A stretch of 64,000 nt of DNA, taken from RU20A sp042610495. Its GTDB lineage: Bacteria > Pseudomonadota > Alphaproteobacteria > Rhizobiales > Rhizobiaceae. Shown here one piece after another: positions 51,491-59,923 of this stretch (its first letter is position 1; each line of letters starts with the position of its first letter). Location of the stretch: assembly GCF_042610495.1 (NCBI RefSeq), contig NZ_JBHGAP010000012.1, positions 1 through 64,000 on the forward strand, given 5' to 3'. The notes under the pieces are model-generated. The model was given only the letters and a program-made list of their open reading frames with translations. It searched no databases and was not told where the DNA came from. The translations under genes and the position numbers were made by a program.

Positions 51491-51520
51491 TTTGATATCG
51501 GTTTTCTTAGGTTGATATCA
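51491..51520. promoter_or_regulatory. Tandem TTGATATC repeats upstream of the toxin-antitoxin genes
   Basis: TTGATATC occurs at 51492-51499 and again at 51512-51519, spaced exactly 20 bp (two helical turns), 25-50 bp in front of the antitoxin start. Each contains the palindrome GATATC. This fits cooperative binding of a ribbon-helix-helix antitoxin, which autoregulates FitAB-type operons. Confidence 0.5.
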
Positions 51521-51543
51521 GTGTAGTCATTTCGCGTGAGGTG

Positions 51544-51804
51544 ATGTCAGTGCCGGCGGTGACCATTCGAAATCTTTCAGAGGAAACGCATCGTGCTTTG
51601 CGGGTGCGGGCGGCTCACCATGGCCGAAGCACCGAAGCCGAGATCCGGGACATTCTGGAGGCCGCCGTTCGCCCTGCGCAGCGTATCCGGCTCGGCTCCC
51701 TGTTGACCGCTATTGGCCGCGAGGCCGACCTGTCCGACAGCGATGTCGACGCCTTGCAGCAGGGTCGCGACAGGACACCCGCGGAGCCGCTGACCTTCGA
51801 ATGA
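51544..51804 (+). CDS. FitA/VapB-type antitoxin
   Basis: 86 aa. Ribbon-helix-helix start VPAVTIRNLSEETHRALRVR with AAHHGRSTEAEIRDILE, which is the FitA plasmid-stability-protein pattern. The C-terminal about 35 residues would wrap the toxin. It neutralises the PIN toxin encoded immediately downstream; the start of that gene overlaps this stop (ATGA). ATG 51544 is preferred over the GTG just before it. Confidence 0.9.
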   Translation: MSVPAVTIRNLSEETHRALRVRAAHHGRSTEAEIRDILEAAVRPAQRIRLGSLLTAIGREADLSDSDVDALQQGRDRTPAEPLTFE

Positions 51805-52220
51805 TCCTGCTGGATACCAATGTCATCTCCGAGCCGTGGAGACCGGTTCCCGACGCGGTGGTCATCGCCTGGCTCGACGCGCAGGCGATCGAGACGCTTT
51901 TCCTTTCGACGATAACGATCGCGGAGCTTCGCTTCGGCATTGCTGCCATGCCTGCCGGCAAGCGGCAGACCATCCTTCGCGAGCGCCTTGAAGACGAGGT
52001 GCTGCCCCATTTTTCCGGGCGCATCCTGCCCTTCGATCTGGCGTCTTCCCGATCCTATTCCGAACTGATGGCGCGTGGCCGCATGTCCGGGAAAGCGATT
52101 GGCGTGGCGGATGGCTATATCGCGGCCACGGCGGCAGCGAACGGCCTGGCGATCGCAACGCGCGACACAGGCCCCTTCGAGGCGGCCGCGCTGAGGGTGA
52201 TCAATCCCTGGTCCGGCTGA
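51801..52220 (+). CDS. FitB/VapC-type PIN-domain toxin
   Basis: 139 aa PIN nuclease. The acidic active site is complete: D5 (LLDTNVISE), E42 (TITIAELRFG), D104 (GVADGYIAATA) and D122 (ATRDTGPF). PIN toxins cleave RNA, often tRNA, when freed from the antitoxin. The C-terminal RVINPW motif is common to FitB-type proteins. Translationally coupled to the antitoxin gene. Confidence 0.92.
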   Translation: MILLDTNVISEPWRPVPDAVVIAWLDAQAIETLFLSTITIAELRFGIAAMPAGKRQTILRERLEDEVLPHFSGRILPFDLASSRSYSELMARGRMSGKAIGVADGYIAATAAANGLAIATRDTGPFEAAALRVINPWSG

Positions 52221-52341
52221 CCGCCGCGCATGTCAACGAGGTGGGCCCGGCCATCCGTCCGTCTCCCGCCAACCGGCACGCCGGTGACGCGACGGGGAGG
52301 CGCTCCAGTCTGCATCGCAGCGGATGCAGGGCCATCCAGGC

Positions 52342-53277
52342 CTAGAGCGATTGCGAGACCGTCACATTGTGCTCCGGTCCCAGCCAGGGTGGATTTTCCC
52401 GATAGAGTTCCTGCAGCAGCCGCTTGACCAGCTCGACATGGGGCGAGGCATCGCCCGCCCGGTGGCTGAGAACGATCGGAGAGGTTGCCCTGTCGCCTGA
52501 GAGAAGGCGGTAGTGCAGGTCGGATCTAAGCTTTCGCGCGGATGATGGCACAATGCAGAGCCCGGCTTCCGCCGCCACAAGGCCGAGCGCCGTCTGGATC
52601 TCGCTGACTTCCTGTATGTCGGCCGGCCGGACGTCGCGGTCGAGGAGAATGTTCAAGATCTGGTCGGCAAAGCTCGGCCGTGGCGCGCGCGGGTAGACGA
52701 TCAGCTTTTCTCCTGTCAGTTCCTCCGGAGAAAGCGGATCGCCCGTCGCGGCGAGGGGAGATCCTTCGGGAATGGCGACGGCGAGCCGCTCTTCACGCAG
52801 GACCGTGCTGACGATCGCGGGATCGCTGTGCCGCAATCGGCCGAAGCCCATATCGATCCGCCCTTCCTTCAGGGCGGGAAGCTGGTGGACGGACATCATC
52901 TCCAGAAGCTGGATATCGAGCTGCGGTGCCTGATGCCGGAGTTTGCGGACGAGCGCCGGCAGCCCGCCATAGAGCGTGGATGCGACAAAGCCGATCGACA
53001 TCACGCTGTTCTGGTTGAGGCCCACACGGCGGGTTGCCTCCTTCATCTGCTCGACGCGCCCGAGGATCTGCAGGGACTGCTCGTAGAAGACACGACCGGC
53101 CTCCGTCAGGCGAAGCGGGCGACTGGAGCGGATGACGAGTTCGACGCCCAGTTCCGCCTCCAGCAACTGGATCTGCCGGCTCAAGGGCGGCTGTGCGATG
53201 TGCAGCAGATCGGCCGCACGCGTGAAATTGCGCTCCCGCGCCACGGCGACAAAGTAGCGAAGCTGTCTGAGATCCAT
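52342..53277 (-). CDS. LysR family regulator of the catechol genes
   Basis: 311 aa. N-terminal winged helix-turn-helix (MDLRQLRYFVAVARERNFTR with AADLLHIAQPPLSRQIQLLE) and a C-terminal effector domain of the BenM/CatM/CatR type (YRENPPW near the end). It is divergent from catB with 154 bp between starts. The shared region has an ATAC-N7-GTAT site, so it most likely activates catBCA in response to cis,cis-muconate. ATG 53277 fits the family start; a longer frame upstream does not. Confidence 0.88.
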   Translation of the reverse strand: MDLRQLRYFVAVARERNFTRAADLLHIAQPPLSRQIQLLEAELGVELVIRSSRPLRLTEAGRVFYEQSLQILGRVEQMKEATRRVGLNQNSVMSIGFVASTLYGGLPALVRKLRHQAPQLDIQLLEMMSVHQLPALKEGRIDMGFGRLRHSDPAIVSTVLREERLAVAIPEGSPLAATGDPLSPEELTGEKLIVYPRAPRPSFADQILNILLDRDVRPADIQEVSEIQTALGLVAAEAGLCIVPSSARKLRSDLHYRLLSGDRATSPIVLSHRAGDASPHVELVKRLLQELYRENPPWLGPEHNVTVSQSL

Positions 53278-53359
53278 GACCCTCGCCTGTCCTCTCCTGG
53301 TATGATCCCGCCAGAATGCGCCGTTTCGCCTCCGAAATCCAGCAGGCAAGACAGGCATC

Positions 53360-53374
53360 ATACCTTGAAGGTAT
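53360..53374. promoter_or_regulatory. ATAC-N7-GTAT site in the catB promoter region
   Basis: ATACCTTGAAGGTAT is a perfect 7-bp inverted repeat around one base and contains ATAC-N7-GTAT, the published consensus of BenM/CatM-type LysR sites (T-N11-A class). It lies about 60-70 bp upstream of catB and 80-100 bp upstream of the divergent regulator start. Confidence 0.7.
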
Positions 53375-53431
53375 CATGAGACACCCAAACGGTCTTGGAC
53401 GGGACGTGCCTTCGGCTCCATGATCCCTGTC

Positions 53432-54613
53432 ATGAACGCGACCATCCACCCTCCCCTTGAGGCGCTTGCCGCCACCGCGACCGTCGAGCGCATCGAGACG
53501 ATGCTGGTCGATCTCCCGACGATCCGACCGCACAAGCTCGCGGTCGCGACGATGACCGGGCAGACGCTGATGCTGGTCCGCATCCATTGCAGCGACGGGA
53601 TCATCGGCATCGGGGAAGGCACGACGATCGGCGGGCTCGCCTATGGCGGCGAAAGCCCGGAGGGCATGAAGCTTTCGATCGACCGTTACTTTGCACCCGT
53701 CCTGCTTGGGCAGGATGCGACGCGCGTACAGTCCCTGATGGCGCGGCTCGGCAGGATGGTGAAGGACAACCGCTTCGCCAAGAGCGCGGTGGAGACCGCC
53801 CTCCTCGACGCCCAGGGCAAGCGGGTCGGCCTGCCGGTCAGCGAACTGATCGGCGGGCGGCGGCGCGATCGCCTCCCGGTTGCCTGGACACTGGCTTCCG
53901 GCGACACGGCACGCGATATCGACGAGGCCGAGCAGATGCTGGCGCTCCGCCGCCATTCGATTTTCAAGCTGAAGATCGGCCTGCGCCCGGTGCGCGAGGA
54001 TGTCGCCCATGTTGCCGCGATCAAGCGCGCGCTCGGGGATCGCGGGGCTGTTCGTGTCGATGTCAACATGGCCTGGAGCGAAACCGAGGCCGGCCTTGGC
54101 ATCGCAGCCCTTGCCGATGCGGGCTGCGAGCTGGTGGAACAGCCGGTCAGGTCCGCTGCCGCGCTCGGCCGCCTCGTTCGCCGCTTCCCGATCGCCATCA
54201 TGGCGGACGAGTCCCTGAGCGGGCCGGAAAGCGCCTTCGAGATCGCGCGGGTCGGTGGCGCGGACGTCTTTGCCGTGAAGGTCGAGCAGAGCGGAGGACC
54301 GTTCAACGCCCAGCGCGTGGCGGCGATTGCGGATGCGGCCGGCGTCGAGCTCTATGGCGGGACGATGCTGGAAGGCGCGATCGGCAGTGTCATTTCCGCC
54401 CATGTCTTTTCGACATTCTCCGAGCTGCAGTGGGGAACCGAGCTTTTCGGGCCGCTGCTTTTGACCGAGGAGATCCTGGAGACGCCGCTCGACTATGGAA
54501 ATTTTTCGCTGGCCGTGCCGATAGGTCCGGGTCTCGGCATCACGCTGGACGCGGACAAGCTTGCGCGGTTTACCCGCGCGGGATCGCGCCAGATGACCGG
54601 CCCGCAGGATTGA
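53432..54613 (+). CDS. catB: Muconate cycloisomerase
   Basis: 393 aa, enolase superfamily. The start of the conserved region is VDLPTIRPHKLAVATMTGQT. Catalytic KxK at K179/K181 (FKLKIG), metal ligands D210 (VDVNMAW), E236 (ELVEQP) and D259 (MADES), and general acid/base K283 (AVKVEQSGG) are all present. It converts cis,cis-muconate to muconolactone. The start may be ATG 53420 or 53432; neither has a strong ribosome site. catC follows after 10 bp. Confidence 0.93.
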   Translation: MNATIHPPLEALAATATVERIETMLVDLPTIRPHKLAVATMTGQTLMLVRIHCSDGIIGIGEGTTIGGLAYGGESPEGMKLSIDRYFAPVLLGQDATRVQSLMARLGRMVKDNRFAKSAVETALLDAQGKRVGLPVSELIGGRRRDRLPVAWTLASGDTARDIDEAEQMLALRRHSIFKLKIGLRPVREDVAHVAAIKRALGDRGAVRVDVNMAWSETEAGLGIAALADAGCELVEQPVRSAAALGRLVRRFPIAIMADESLSGPESAFEIARVGGADVFAVKVEQSGGPFNAQRVAAIADAAGVELYGGTMLEGAIGSVISAHVFSTFSELQWGTELFGPLLLTEEILETPLDYGNFSLAVPIGPGLGITLDADKLARFTRAGSRQMTGPQD

Positions 54614-54623
54614 GGAAGAGCCC

Positions 54624-54914
54624 ATGCTGTTTCACGTCAGGATGACCGTCCGTCTCCCGCATGACCTGCCCGCCGAACAGGCTGCTGAGATCCTGCAGCG
54701 GGAGAAGGCCTATTCGCAGGCGCTGCAGGCCGAGGGCAAGTGGCGGCACATCTGGCGGATCGCCGGCCACTACGCCAACGTCAGCATCTTCGACGTGGCC
54801 GATAATGACGAGCTGCATGTGCTGCTCTCCGGCCTGCCCCTTTTCAAGTTCATGGACATCGAGGTGATGCCGCTGCTGCGCCATCCCTCGGCCGTGCGTG
54901 ACGACGATCGCTGA
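54624..54914 (+). CDS. catC: Muconolactone delta-isomerase
   Basis: 96 aa, the normal length. MLFHVRMTVRLPHDLPAEQA and GKWRHIWRIAGHYANVSIFD, then LPLFKFMDIEVMPLLRHPSA, match CatC throughout. It isomerises muconolactone to beta-ketoadipate enol-lactone; the enzyme is a cytosolic decamer in known cases. Lies between catB and catA. Confidence 0.95.
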   Translation: MLFHVRMTVRLPHDLPAEQAAEILQREKAYSQALQAEGKWRHIWRIAGHYANVSIFDVADNDELHVLLSGLPLFKFMDIEVMPLLRHPSAVRDDDR

Positions 54915-54967
54915 CGACAGTGCCGGAGACTTCCGGCTCGATATCACCCATGTGAGGAGGACATGAC

Positions 54968-55906
54968 ATGACCGTAAAGATCTTCAACCGCCCCGATATC
55001 CAGGATTTTCTCAAGGTCCTGAGCGGCTTCGAGCAGAAGGATGGCAATCCGCGCGTCAAGCAAATCGTCCACCGGATCGTTTCGGATCTCTTCAAGACCA
55101 TCGACGACCTCGACGTGACGCCCGACGAGTACTGGACGGCGATCGCCTGGGTCAACGAGATCGGCGCCTCCGGTCAGGCCGGACTGATTTCACCCGGCCT
55201 CGGCCTCGACCATTTCCTCGACGAGCGTCTGGATGCCATTGACGATGCGCTCGGCATCCGTAACGAGACGCCCCGCACGATCGAGGGGCCGCTCTACGTG
55301 GCCGGCGCTCCGGAATGTCAGGGCTTTGCCCGCCTTGATGACGGCACCGATGAAAACGGCCACACGCTGATAATGCATGGCACCGTCTACGGCGCCGACG
55401 GCACGCCGAGCGCCGGTGCGAAGGTCGAGGTCTGGCATTGCGACACGCGCGGCTTCTATTCGCATTTCGATCCGACGGGCAAGCAGGCCCCCTTCAACAT
55501 GCGCCGCACGATCATCACGGACGCGGATGGCCGTTACACGTTCCGCAGCATCGTGCCGAACGGCTATGGCGTTCCCCCGGGCAGCCCGACCGAGAAGCTC
55601 CTGTCGGCGCTCGGCCGTCACGGCCAGCGTCCCGCCCATATCCACTTCTTCGTCAGTGCCGATGGTCATCGCAAGCTTACGACCCAGATCAACATCGCCG
55701 GCGATCCGCTGATCAACGATGATTTCGCCTATGCGACCCGCGACGGTCTGGTGCCCGACGTCATCGAGCGGACCGACGAGGCCAGCATCCAGGCGCACGG
55801 CCTGACCGGTCCCTTCGCGGAGATCGTCTTCGACATCAAGCTGACGGCCCTTGTCGATGGTGTCGACAACCAGGTGAATGCCCTGCGCCCGCGCGCTGCC
55901 GCCTGA
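54968..55906 (+). CDS. catA: Catechol 1,2-dioxygenase
   Basis: 312 aa, intradiol dioxygenase. The non-heme Fe(III) ligands are Y164 (GFYSHFD), Y200 (PNGYGVPPG), H224 and H226 (RPAHIHFFV), the same spacing as in characterised CatA enzymes. The N-terminal helical linker domain (1-100) for dimerisation is present. It opens catechol to cis,cis-muconate. A GAGGAGGACATGAC leader precedes the start. Gene order catB-catC-catA. Confidence 0.95.
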   Translation: MTVKIFNRPDIQDFLKVLSGFEQKDGNPRVKQIVHRIVSDLFKTIDDLDVTPDEYWTAIAWVNEIGASGQAGLISPGLGLDHFLDERLDAIDDALGIRNETPRTIEGPLYVAGAPECQGFARLDDGTDENGHTLIMHGTVYGADGTPSAGAKVEVWHCDTRGFYSHFDPTGKQAPFNMRRTIITDADGRYTFRSIVPNGYGVPPGSPTEKLLSALGRHGQRPAHIHFFVSADGHRKLTTQINIAGDPLINDDFAYATRDGLVPDVIERTDEASIQAHGLTGPFAEIVFDIKLTALVDGVDNQVNALRPRAAA

Positions 55907-56079
55907 TCCATGGGCGGTCCGGCAAGACCGGGCCGCCTACCTTCTCAAGGACCCGGGTCACGGAACGTCTCGGGGTCAAAGGAGGGGATCGGAGACAAAC
56001 CGGGGCCGGCAGCGGCGAGAAGGACTGTGTCAGCCGTCTGAAGGCCCGCGCTCAGGGCCTTCGCATCCAGGAAAAGCCC

Positions 56080-56862
56080 ATGCCCTTTCTCCAGCTCGAG
56101 CAGCACAGCCTGCACTATCGCCTCGACGGCGCCGATGACGGCAGGCCGTGGCTCGTCTTCTGCAACTCGCTCGGAACCGATCTCCGCATGTGGGATGGTC
56201 AGGTCGAGGCGCTGGGCAGGCACTTCCGGATCCTGCGCTACGATCGTCGCGGGCACGGCCTGTCCTCGGCGCCGCCGCCTCCTTTCACGCTGGCGGAGCT
56301 TGCAGACGATGTCCTCGCCCTGATGGATCATCTGGCGATCGGACGGGCCCGCTTCTGCGGGCTTTCCATCGGCGGCCTGGTCGGGCAATGGCTCGCCATC
56401 ACCGCAGGTCATCGCTTCGACGCCTTCGTCTTCTGCGCCACGGCGGCCAGGATCGGCAGTCCGGCATCCTGGCAGGACCGGATCGACGCGGTTTTATCCG
56501 GTGGCCTCTCCCCGCTGATGGCGGGCACGGCGGAGCGGTGGTTCACGGCGCATCTCCGGTCGGATGCTCCCGAAACCGTCCGTCAGTTCATGACGACCTT
56601 CGCGCAGACCTCCGTCGATGGATATATCGGCTGCTGCGCGGCCTTGCGCGACGCGGACCTCCGTCCCGATCTCGGCCGCATTCAGCAGCCGGTTCTCGCC
56701 ATTTCCGGCAAGGAAGATCTCGTCTGCGTGGCAAGCGATCTCGACCTGATCGCAGCCTCCGTCCAGCATGGTCGCCACCTGTCGCTGCCCGGGCGGCACA
56801 TCGTCAACGTCGAGTCGCCAGACCCGTTCAATGCCGCCCTGATCGACTTTCTCGTCGCCTGA
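56080..56862 (+). CDS. 3-oxoadipate enol-lactonase
   Basis: 260 aa alpha/beta hydrolase of the PcaD/CatD group. NSLGTDLRMWDGQVEALGRH is the typical oxyanion and lid region, the nucleophile is S96 in GLSIGG, the acid is in SGKEDLVCV and the base His in LPGRHIVNVESP. It hydrolyses the enol-lactone made by CatC to beta-ketoadipate. It lies 173 bp after catA and may have its own promoter. PcaIJ/PcaF (the next steps) are not in the window. Confidence 0.88.
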   Translation: MPFLQLEQHSLHYRLDGADDGRPWLVFCNSLGTDLRMWDGQVEALGRHFRILRYDRRGHGLSSAPPPPFTLAELADDVLALMDHLAIGRARFCGLSIGGLVGQWLAITAGHRFDAFVFCATAARIGSPASWQDRIDAVLSGGLSPLMAGTAERWFTAHLRSDAPETVRQFMTTFAQTSVDGYIGCCAALRDADLRPDLGRIQQPVLAISGKEDLVCVASDLDLIAASVQHGRHLSLPGRHIVNVESPDPFNAALIDFLVA

Positions 56863-56939
56863 AAGACGAGAAGGGGTTCGGGTGAGCAGCCGGATGCGAA
56901 TGCTGGACAAGGGACGGCGGGTCTTGACCCTGCGGGCCG

Positions 56940-57305
56940 TCAGCCGCCGCTGACCATGGTGTAGATCTTGCGGGTCTGTTCGTGGATCGTCCATTCGCCC
57001 CGCCAGCCGAGCGGCAGCACGAACATTTCCCCCGCACCGATCGTGCGCGCCGTGCCATCGCCGTCATGCAGCGTGACGCGGCCGGAGAGCAGGTGGCAGA
57101 TTTCGGCCGCCGCCGTGCGGTCGGCGGTGAAGCGGCCGGGGGTGCATTCCCAGACGCCAATCTCCGTCTTGCCGTCCGCGCTCGTGAAGAGCGCGACGGC
57201 TGCTTCCTGTTGGTCACCCGCGATGCAGGTGGGCTTTGGGGCGAAGGCGCCGAGATCGAGGGCGAGAAGATCGCCGAAAGTGTCCACATGAAACATGGTC
57301 TTCAT
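56940..57305 (-). CDS. Cupin domain protein (DUF861/Cupin_3-like)
   Basis: 121 aa (118 if the ATG at 57296, which has a better AGGATG site, is used). A single small cupin barrel: IGVWECTPGRFTADRTAAAE, ICHLLSGRVTLHDGDG, MFVLPLGWRGEWTIHEQTRK, ending KIYTMVSGG. This matches the COG3450 type found next to amine or polyamine oxidase genes. Metal and substrate are unknown. Last gene of the amine operon. Confidence 0.85.
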   Translation of the reverse strand: MKTMFHVDTFGDLLALDLGAFAPKPTCIAGDQQEAAVALFTSADGKTEIGVWECTPGRFTADRTAAAEICHLLSGRVTLHDGDGTARTIGAGEMFVLPLGWRGEWTIHEQTRKIYTMVSGG

Positions 57306-57402
57306 CCTGTAGGGCACGCCCGGCCGATGCGTGATGGTCGCAAGGCCGGAGCAAGAGGAAATGGGCGTGTTTCGGCGGCATTCCTGCCGCCGCCGGGGCG
57401 GC

Positions 57403-58794
57403 TCAGTGGCCGGTGATCCCGTCTGCGAGCGCCGCCAGCTTCGAGGTGCGCGGCAGGCCGGCGAATTCGCGGTCGTCGGCGATGCGGTAGAGCTGGTACA
57501 TGGAATGCACGCCGAGCCAGCGGAAGGGTTCGGGTTCCCATTTGCGCACCGTGCGGTTGACCCAGGGCAGGCCGGTGAGTTCCGTCTTCCGGCCAAGCAC
57601 GAGATCGGCAAGCGTGCGCCCCGCAAGGTTGGAGGAGGAGACGCCGAGGCCGACATAGCCACCGGCCCAGCCGATGCCCGTTGCCCGGTCGAAGCCCGCC
57701 GTCGTGCACCAGTCGCGCGGCACGCCGAGCACGCCGCACCAGGCATGATCGATCTTGAGCGATTTCGTCTGCGGCAGAAGACGCGTCAGCATGCGGTGCA
57801 GAGCGTCGATGGTCGCCTGCTGCGTCTTGCCGTTGACGTCGGTGGCCGAGCCGAAGCGATAGGGAACGCCGCGCCCGCCCATGGTGATGCGGCCCTCGCG
57901 GGTGCGCTGCGCATAACAATAGGTATGGGCGGCATCGCCGAGAAGCTCGTGGCCTTCCCAGCCGATCTCCTTCCAGAGGGCGTCGGGCACGGGCTCGGTG
58001 ACGATCTGCGCGCTGTTGAGCGGCAGCCAGGTGCGTTCATGGCCCGGCAGGCCGGCGGTGAAGCCTTCCGTGGCGCGGATGATGACGGGTGCCTTCACCA
58101 CGCCGCGGTCGGTCGTGACGCTGCCCTTTTCGAAGGATGTGACGGAGGTGCCTTCATAGATGGCGACGCCAAGGCCCTCCACCACCCGGGCCAGACCGCG
58201 CACCAGCTTTGCCGGCTGCACGCGTGCCATGTCGCGGATCACGAAGGCGCCCTTCAGATTGGCGATGCGGATGCGTTTTGCGGCCTCTTCTGCCGAAAGC
58301 ATGGCGATGCGCTCCGCCGGCATTTCCCAGTCGAGGTAGAACTTGTATTCCTCCCGCGCCCGGTCGAGCTGCGGCTGGTTGGTCGCGACCGTGATATTGT
58401 CGGCGCGGCGGATATCGGCGTCGATCCCCTCGGCCGCGGCGACGCGGATCACCTCGTCCACCGTGCCGGCCATGGCGCGCTGCATGTCGACCACCGCGCC
58501 GCGCGTCGAGGTCTTCAGGTATTTTTCCCGCGACCAGCCGAAGCCGCCGGAGAGCCACCCGCCATTGCGGCCCGAGGCGCCGAAGCCCGCGAACTCGCGC
58601 TCGACGATGGCGATGTCGAGGGCCGGATTGGCCTTCTTGAGATAATAGGCGGTCCAAAGGCCCGTATAGCCCGCGCCGATGATGCACACGTCCGCCGTCC
58701 GGTCGCCGGGCAAGGGCGAACGCCTGGCCGGAAGGCCGCCGATATCGGCGTACCAGAAGGAGATGTTCCCGTTCGTCTTGATGTCCATGGTCAT
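57403..58794 (-). CDS. FAD-dependent amine/amino acid oxidase (PuuB-like)
   Basis: 463 aa. N-terminal dinucleotide motif ADVCIIGAGYTGLWTAYYLK, then VEREFAGFGASGRNGGWLSG, the hallmark of DAO-type oxidases, and a C-terminal GIGWAGGYVGLGVSSSNLAG. Resembles gamma-glutamylputrescine oxidase and related enzymes that oxidise primary or secondary amines with O2. 11 bp downstream of the PotA-type ATPase gene, so transporter and oxidase are co-expressed. The exact amine is not deducible. Confidence 0.88.
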   Translation of the reverse strand: MTMDIKTNGNISFWYADIGGLPARRSPLPGDRTADVCIIGAGYTGLWTAYYLKKANPALDIAIVEREFAGFGASGRNGGWLSGGFGWSREKYLKTSTRGAVVDMQRAMAGTVDEVIRVAAAEGIDADIRRADNITVATNQPQLDRAREEYKFYLDWEMPAERIAMLSAEEAAKRIRIANLKGAFVIRDMARVQPAKLVRGLARVVEGLGVAIYEGTSVTSFEKGSVTTDRGVVKAPVIIRATEGFTAGLPGHERTWLPLNSAQIVTEPVPDALWKEIGWEGHELLGDAAHTYCYAQRTREGRITMGGRGVPYRFGSATDVNGKTQQATIDALHRMLTRLLPQTKSLKIDHAWCGVLGVPRDWCTTAGFDRATGIGWAGGYVGLGVSSSNLAGRTLADLVLGRKTELTGLPWVNRTVRKWEPEPFRWLGVHSMYQLYRIADDREFAGLPRTSKLAALADGITGH

Positions 58795-58805
58795 TGCTTT
58801 CGGTT

Positions 58806-59921
58806 TCACGTCAGCGTCACGTCGGCGCTGGCATCATCAGGCAGGAGAATAATGTCGTCGGGCGCGAAGGCGACGTCGGCGGCGTCACCGATGGCAAAGT
58901 CGGCCGCGCCGAGCGGGCTGCGCACGATGGCGGTCGTTCCGTCCGCCAGCCGTACTTCGTATTTCGAGCCGGACCCCAGATAGATCGCTTCGCTCACCGT
59001 GCCCGCCAGCCGGTTTTCGCCAGCCAGCATCTCGGCGCCCGGACGCTTCAGCACCGCGCGCTCGGGCCTCACAAGCATGACGGGCCGCGCACCGCCCTCA
59101 AGGCGGGCGTTGGCGATGACGGTCTGTCCGCCGATGCTCATGCGGGTGTGATCGCCGGAGACCTCCGCCTTGCCGCGCAGCACGGTGGATTCGCCGATGA
59201 AGCGGCCGACGAAGAGCGTGGCGGGCCGGTCGTAAAGCTCCCGTCCCGTGCCGATCTGCTCGATGCGCCCGCCATTGAAGACGGCGATGCGGTCGGACAG
59301 CACCAGCGCTTCTTCCTGGTCGTGCGTCACATAGACGAAGGTGGTGCCGAGTTCGCGGTGGATGCGCTTGATTTCCAGTTGCAGCCATTCGCGCAGCTTC
59401 TTGTCGAGCGCGCCGAGCGGCTCGTCCATGAGAAGCAACGGCGGATCGAAGACCAGCGCGCGGGCGAGCGCCACGCGCTGCTGCTGGCCGCCGGAAAGCT
59501 CGCTCGGATAGCGATGGGCAAAATCGGCCATCTTCACCATGTCGAGGGCCCGCTTGACGCGCCGGTCGCGCTCCTCGCCCTTGAGACCGCGAAGGGTGAG
59601 CGGATAGGCGACGTTCCTGCCGACCGTCATGTGCGGGAACAGGGCATAGTGCTGGAAGACGACGCCGATGTTGCGCTTGTGGGAGGGCAGGCCGGTGACG
59701 CTTTTGCCGCCGATCTCCAGCGTGCCGGAGGTGATGTCGGTAAAGCCGGCGATCAGGTTCAGCGTCGTCGTCTTGCCGGAGCCGGAGGGACCGAGCAGCG
59801 TCATGAATTCGCCGGGGCGGATATGGAGGTCGATCTCGTTCAGTGCCGTGAAGCGGCCGTAGCGCTTGCAGGCCTTGCGGATATCGATGGCGGCGCCGGT
59901 CGCGGCCTTCGGGTCATGCAT
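58806..59921 (-). CDS. Polyamine-type ABC transporter ATPase (PotA-like)
   Basis: 371 aa. Walker A LLGPSGSGKTTTLNLIAGFT, signature LSGGQQQRVALARALVFDPP, Walker B LLLMDEPLGALDKKLREWLQ, switch His in VYVTHDQEEALVLSD, and a C-terminal TOBE domain (about 280-371) typical of PotA/PotG. It starts 2 bp after the PotC-like permease. Confidence 0.92.
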   Translation of the reverse strand: MHDPKAATGAAIDIRKACKRYGRFTALNEIDLHIRPGEFMTLLGPSGSGKTTTLNLIAGFTDITSGTLEIGGKSVTGLPSHKRNIGVVFQHYALFPHMTVGRNVAYPLTLRGLKGEERDRRVKRALDMVKMADFAHRYPSELSGGQQQRVALARALVFDPPLLLMDEPLGALDKKLREWLQLEIKRIHRELGTTFVYVTHDQEEALVLSDRIAVFNGGRIEQIGTGRELYDRPATLFVGRFIGESTVLRGKAEVSGDHTRMSIGGQTVIANARLEGGARPVMLVRPERAVLKRPGAEMLAGENRLAGTVSEAIYLGSGSKYEVRLADGTTAIVRSPLGAADFAIGDAADVAFAPDDIILLPDDASADVTLT

Positions 59922-59923
59922 GG

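Noticed and set aside
52793..54625. A 610-codon minus-strand frame opposite catB
   Set aside because: Antisense of catB, overlapping the LysR gene in a different frame; no domains.
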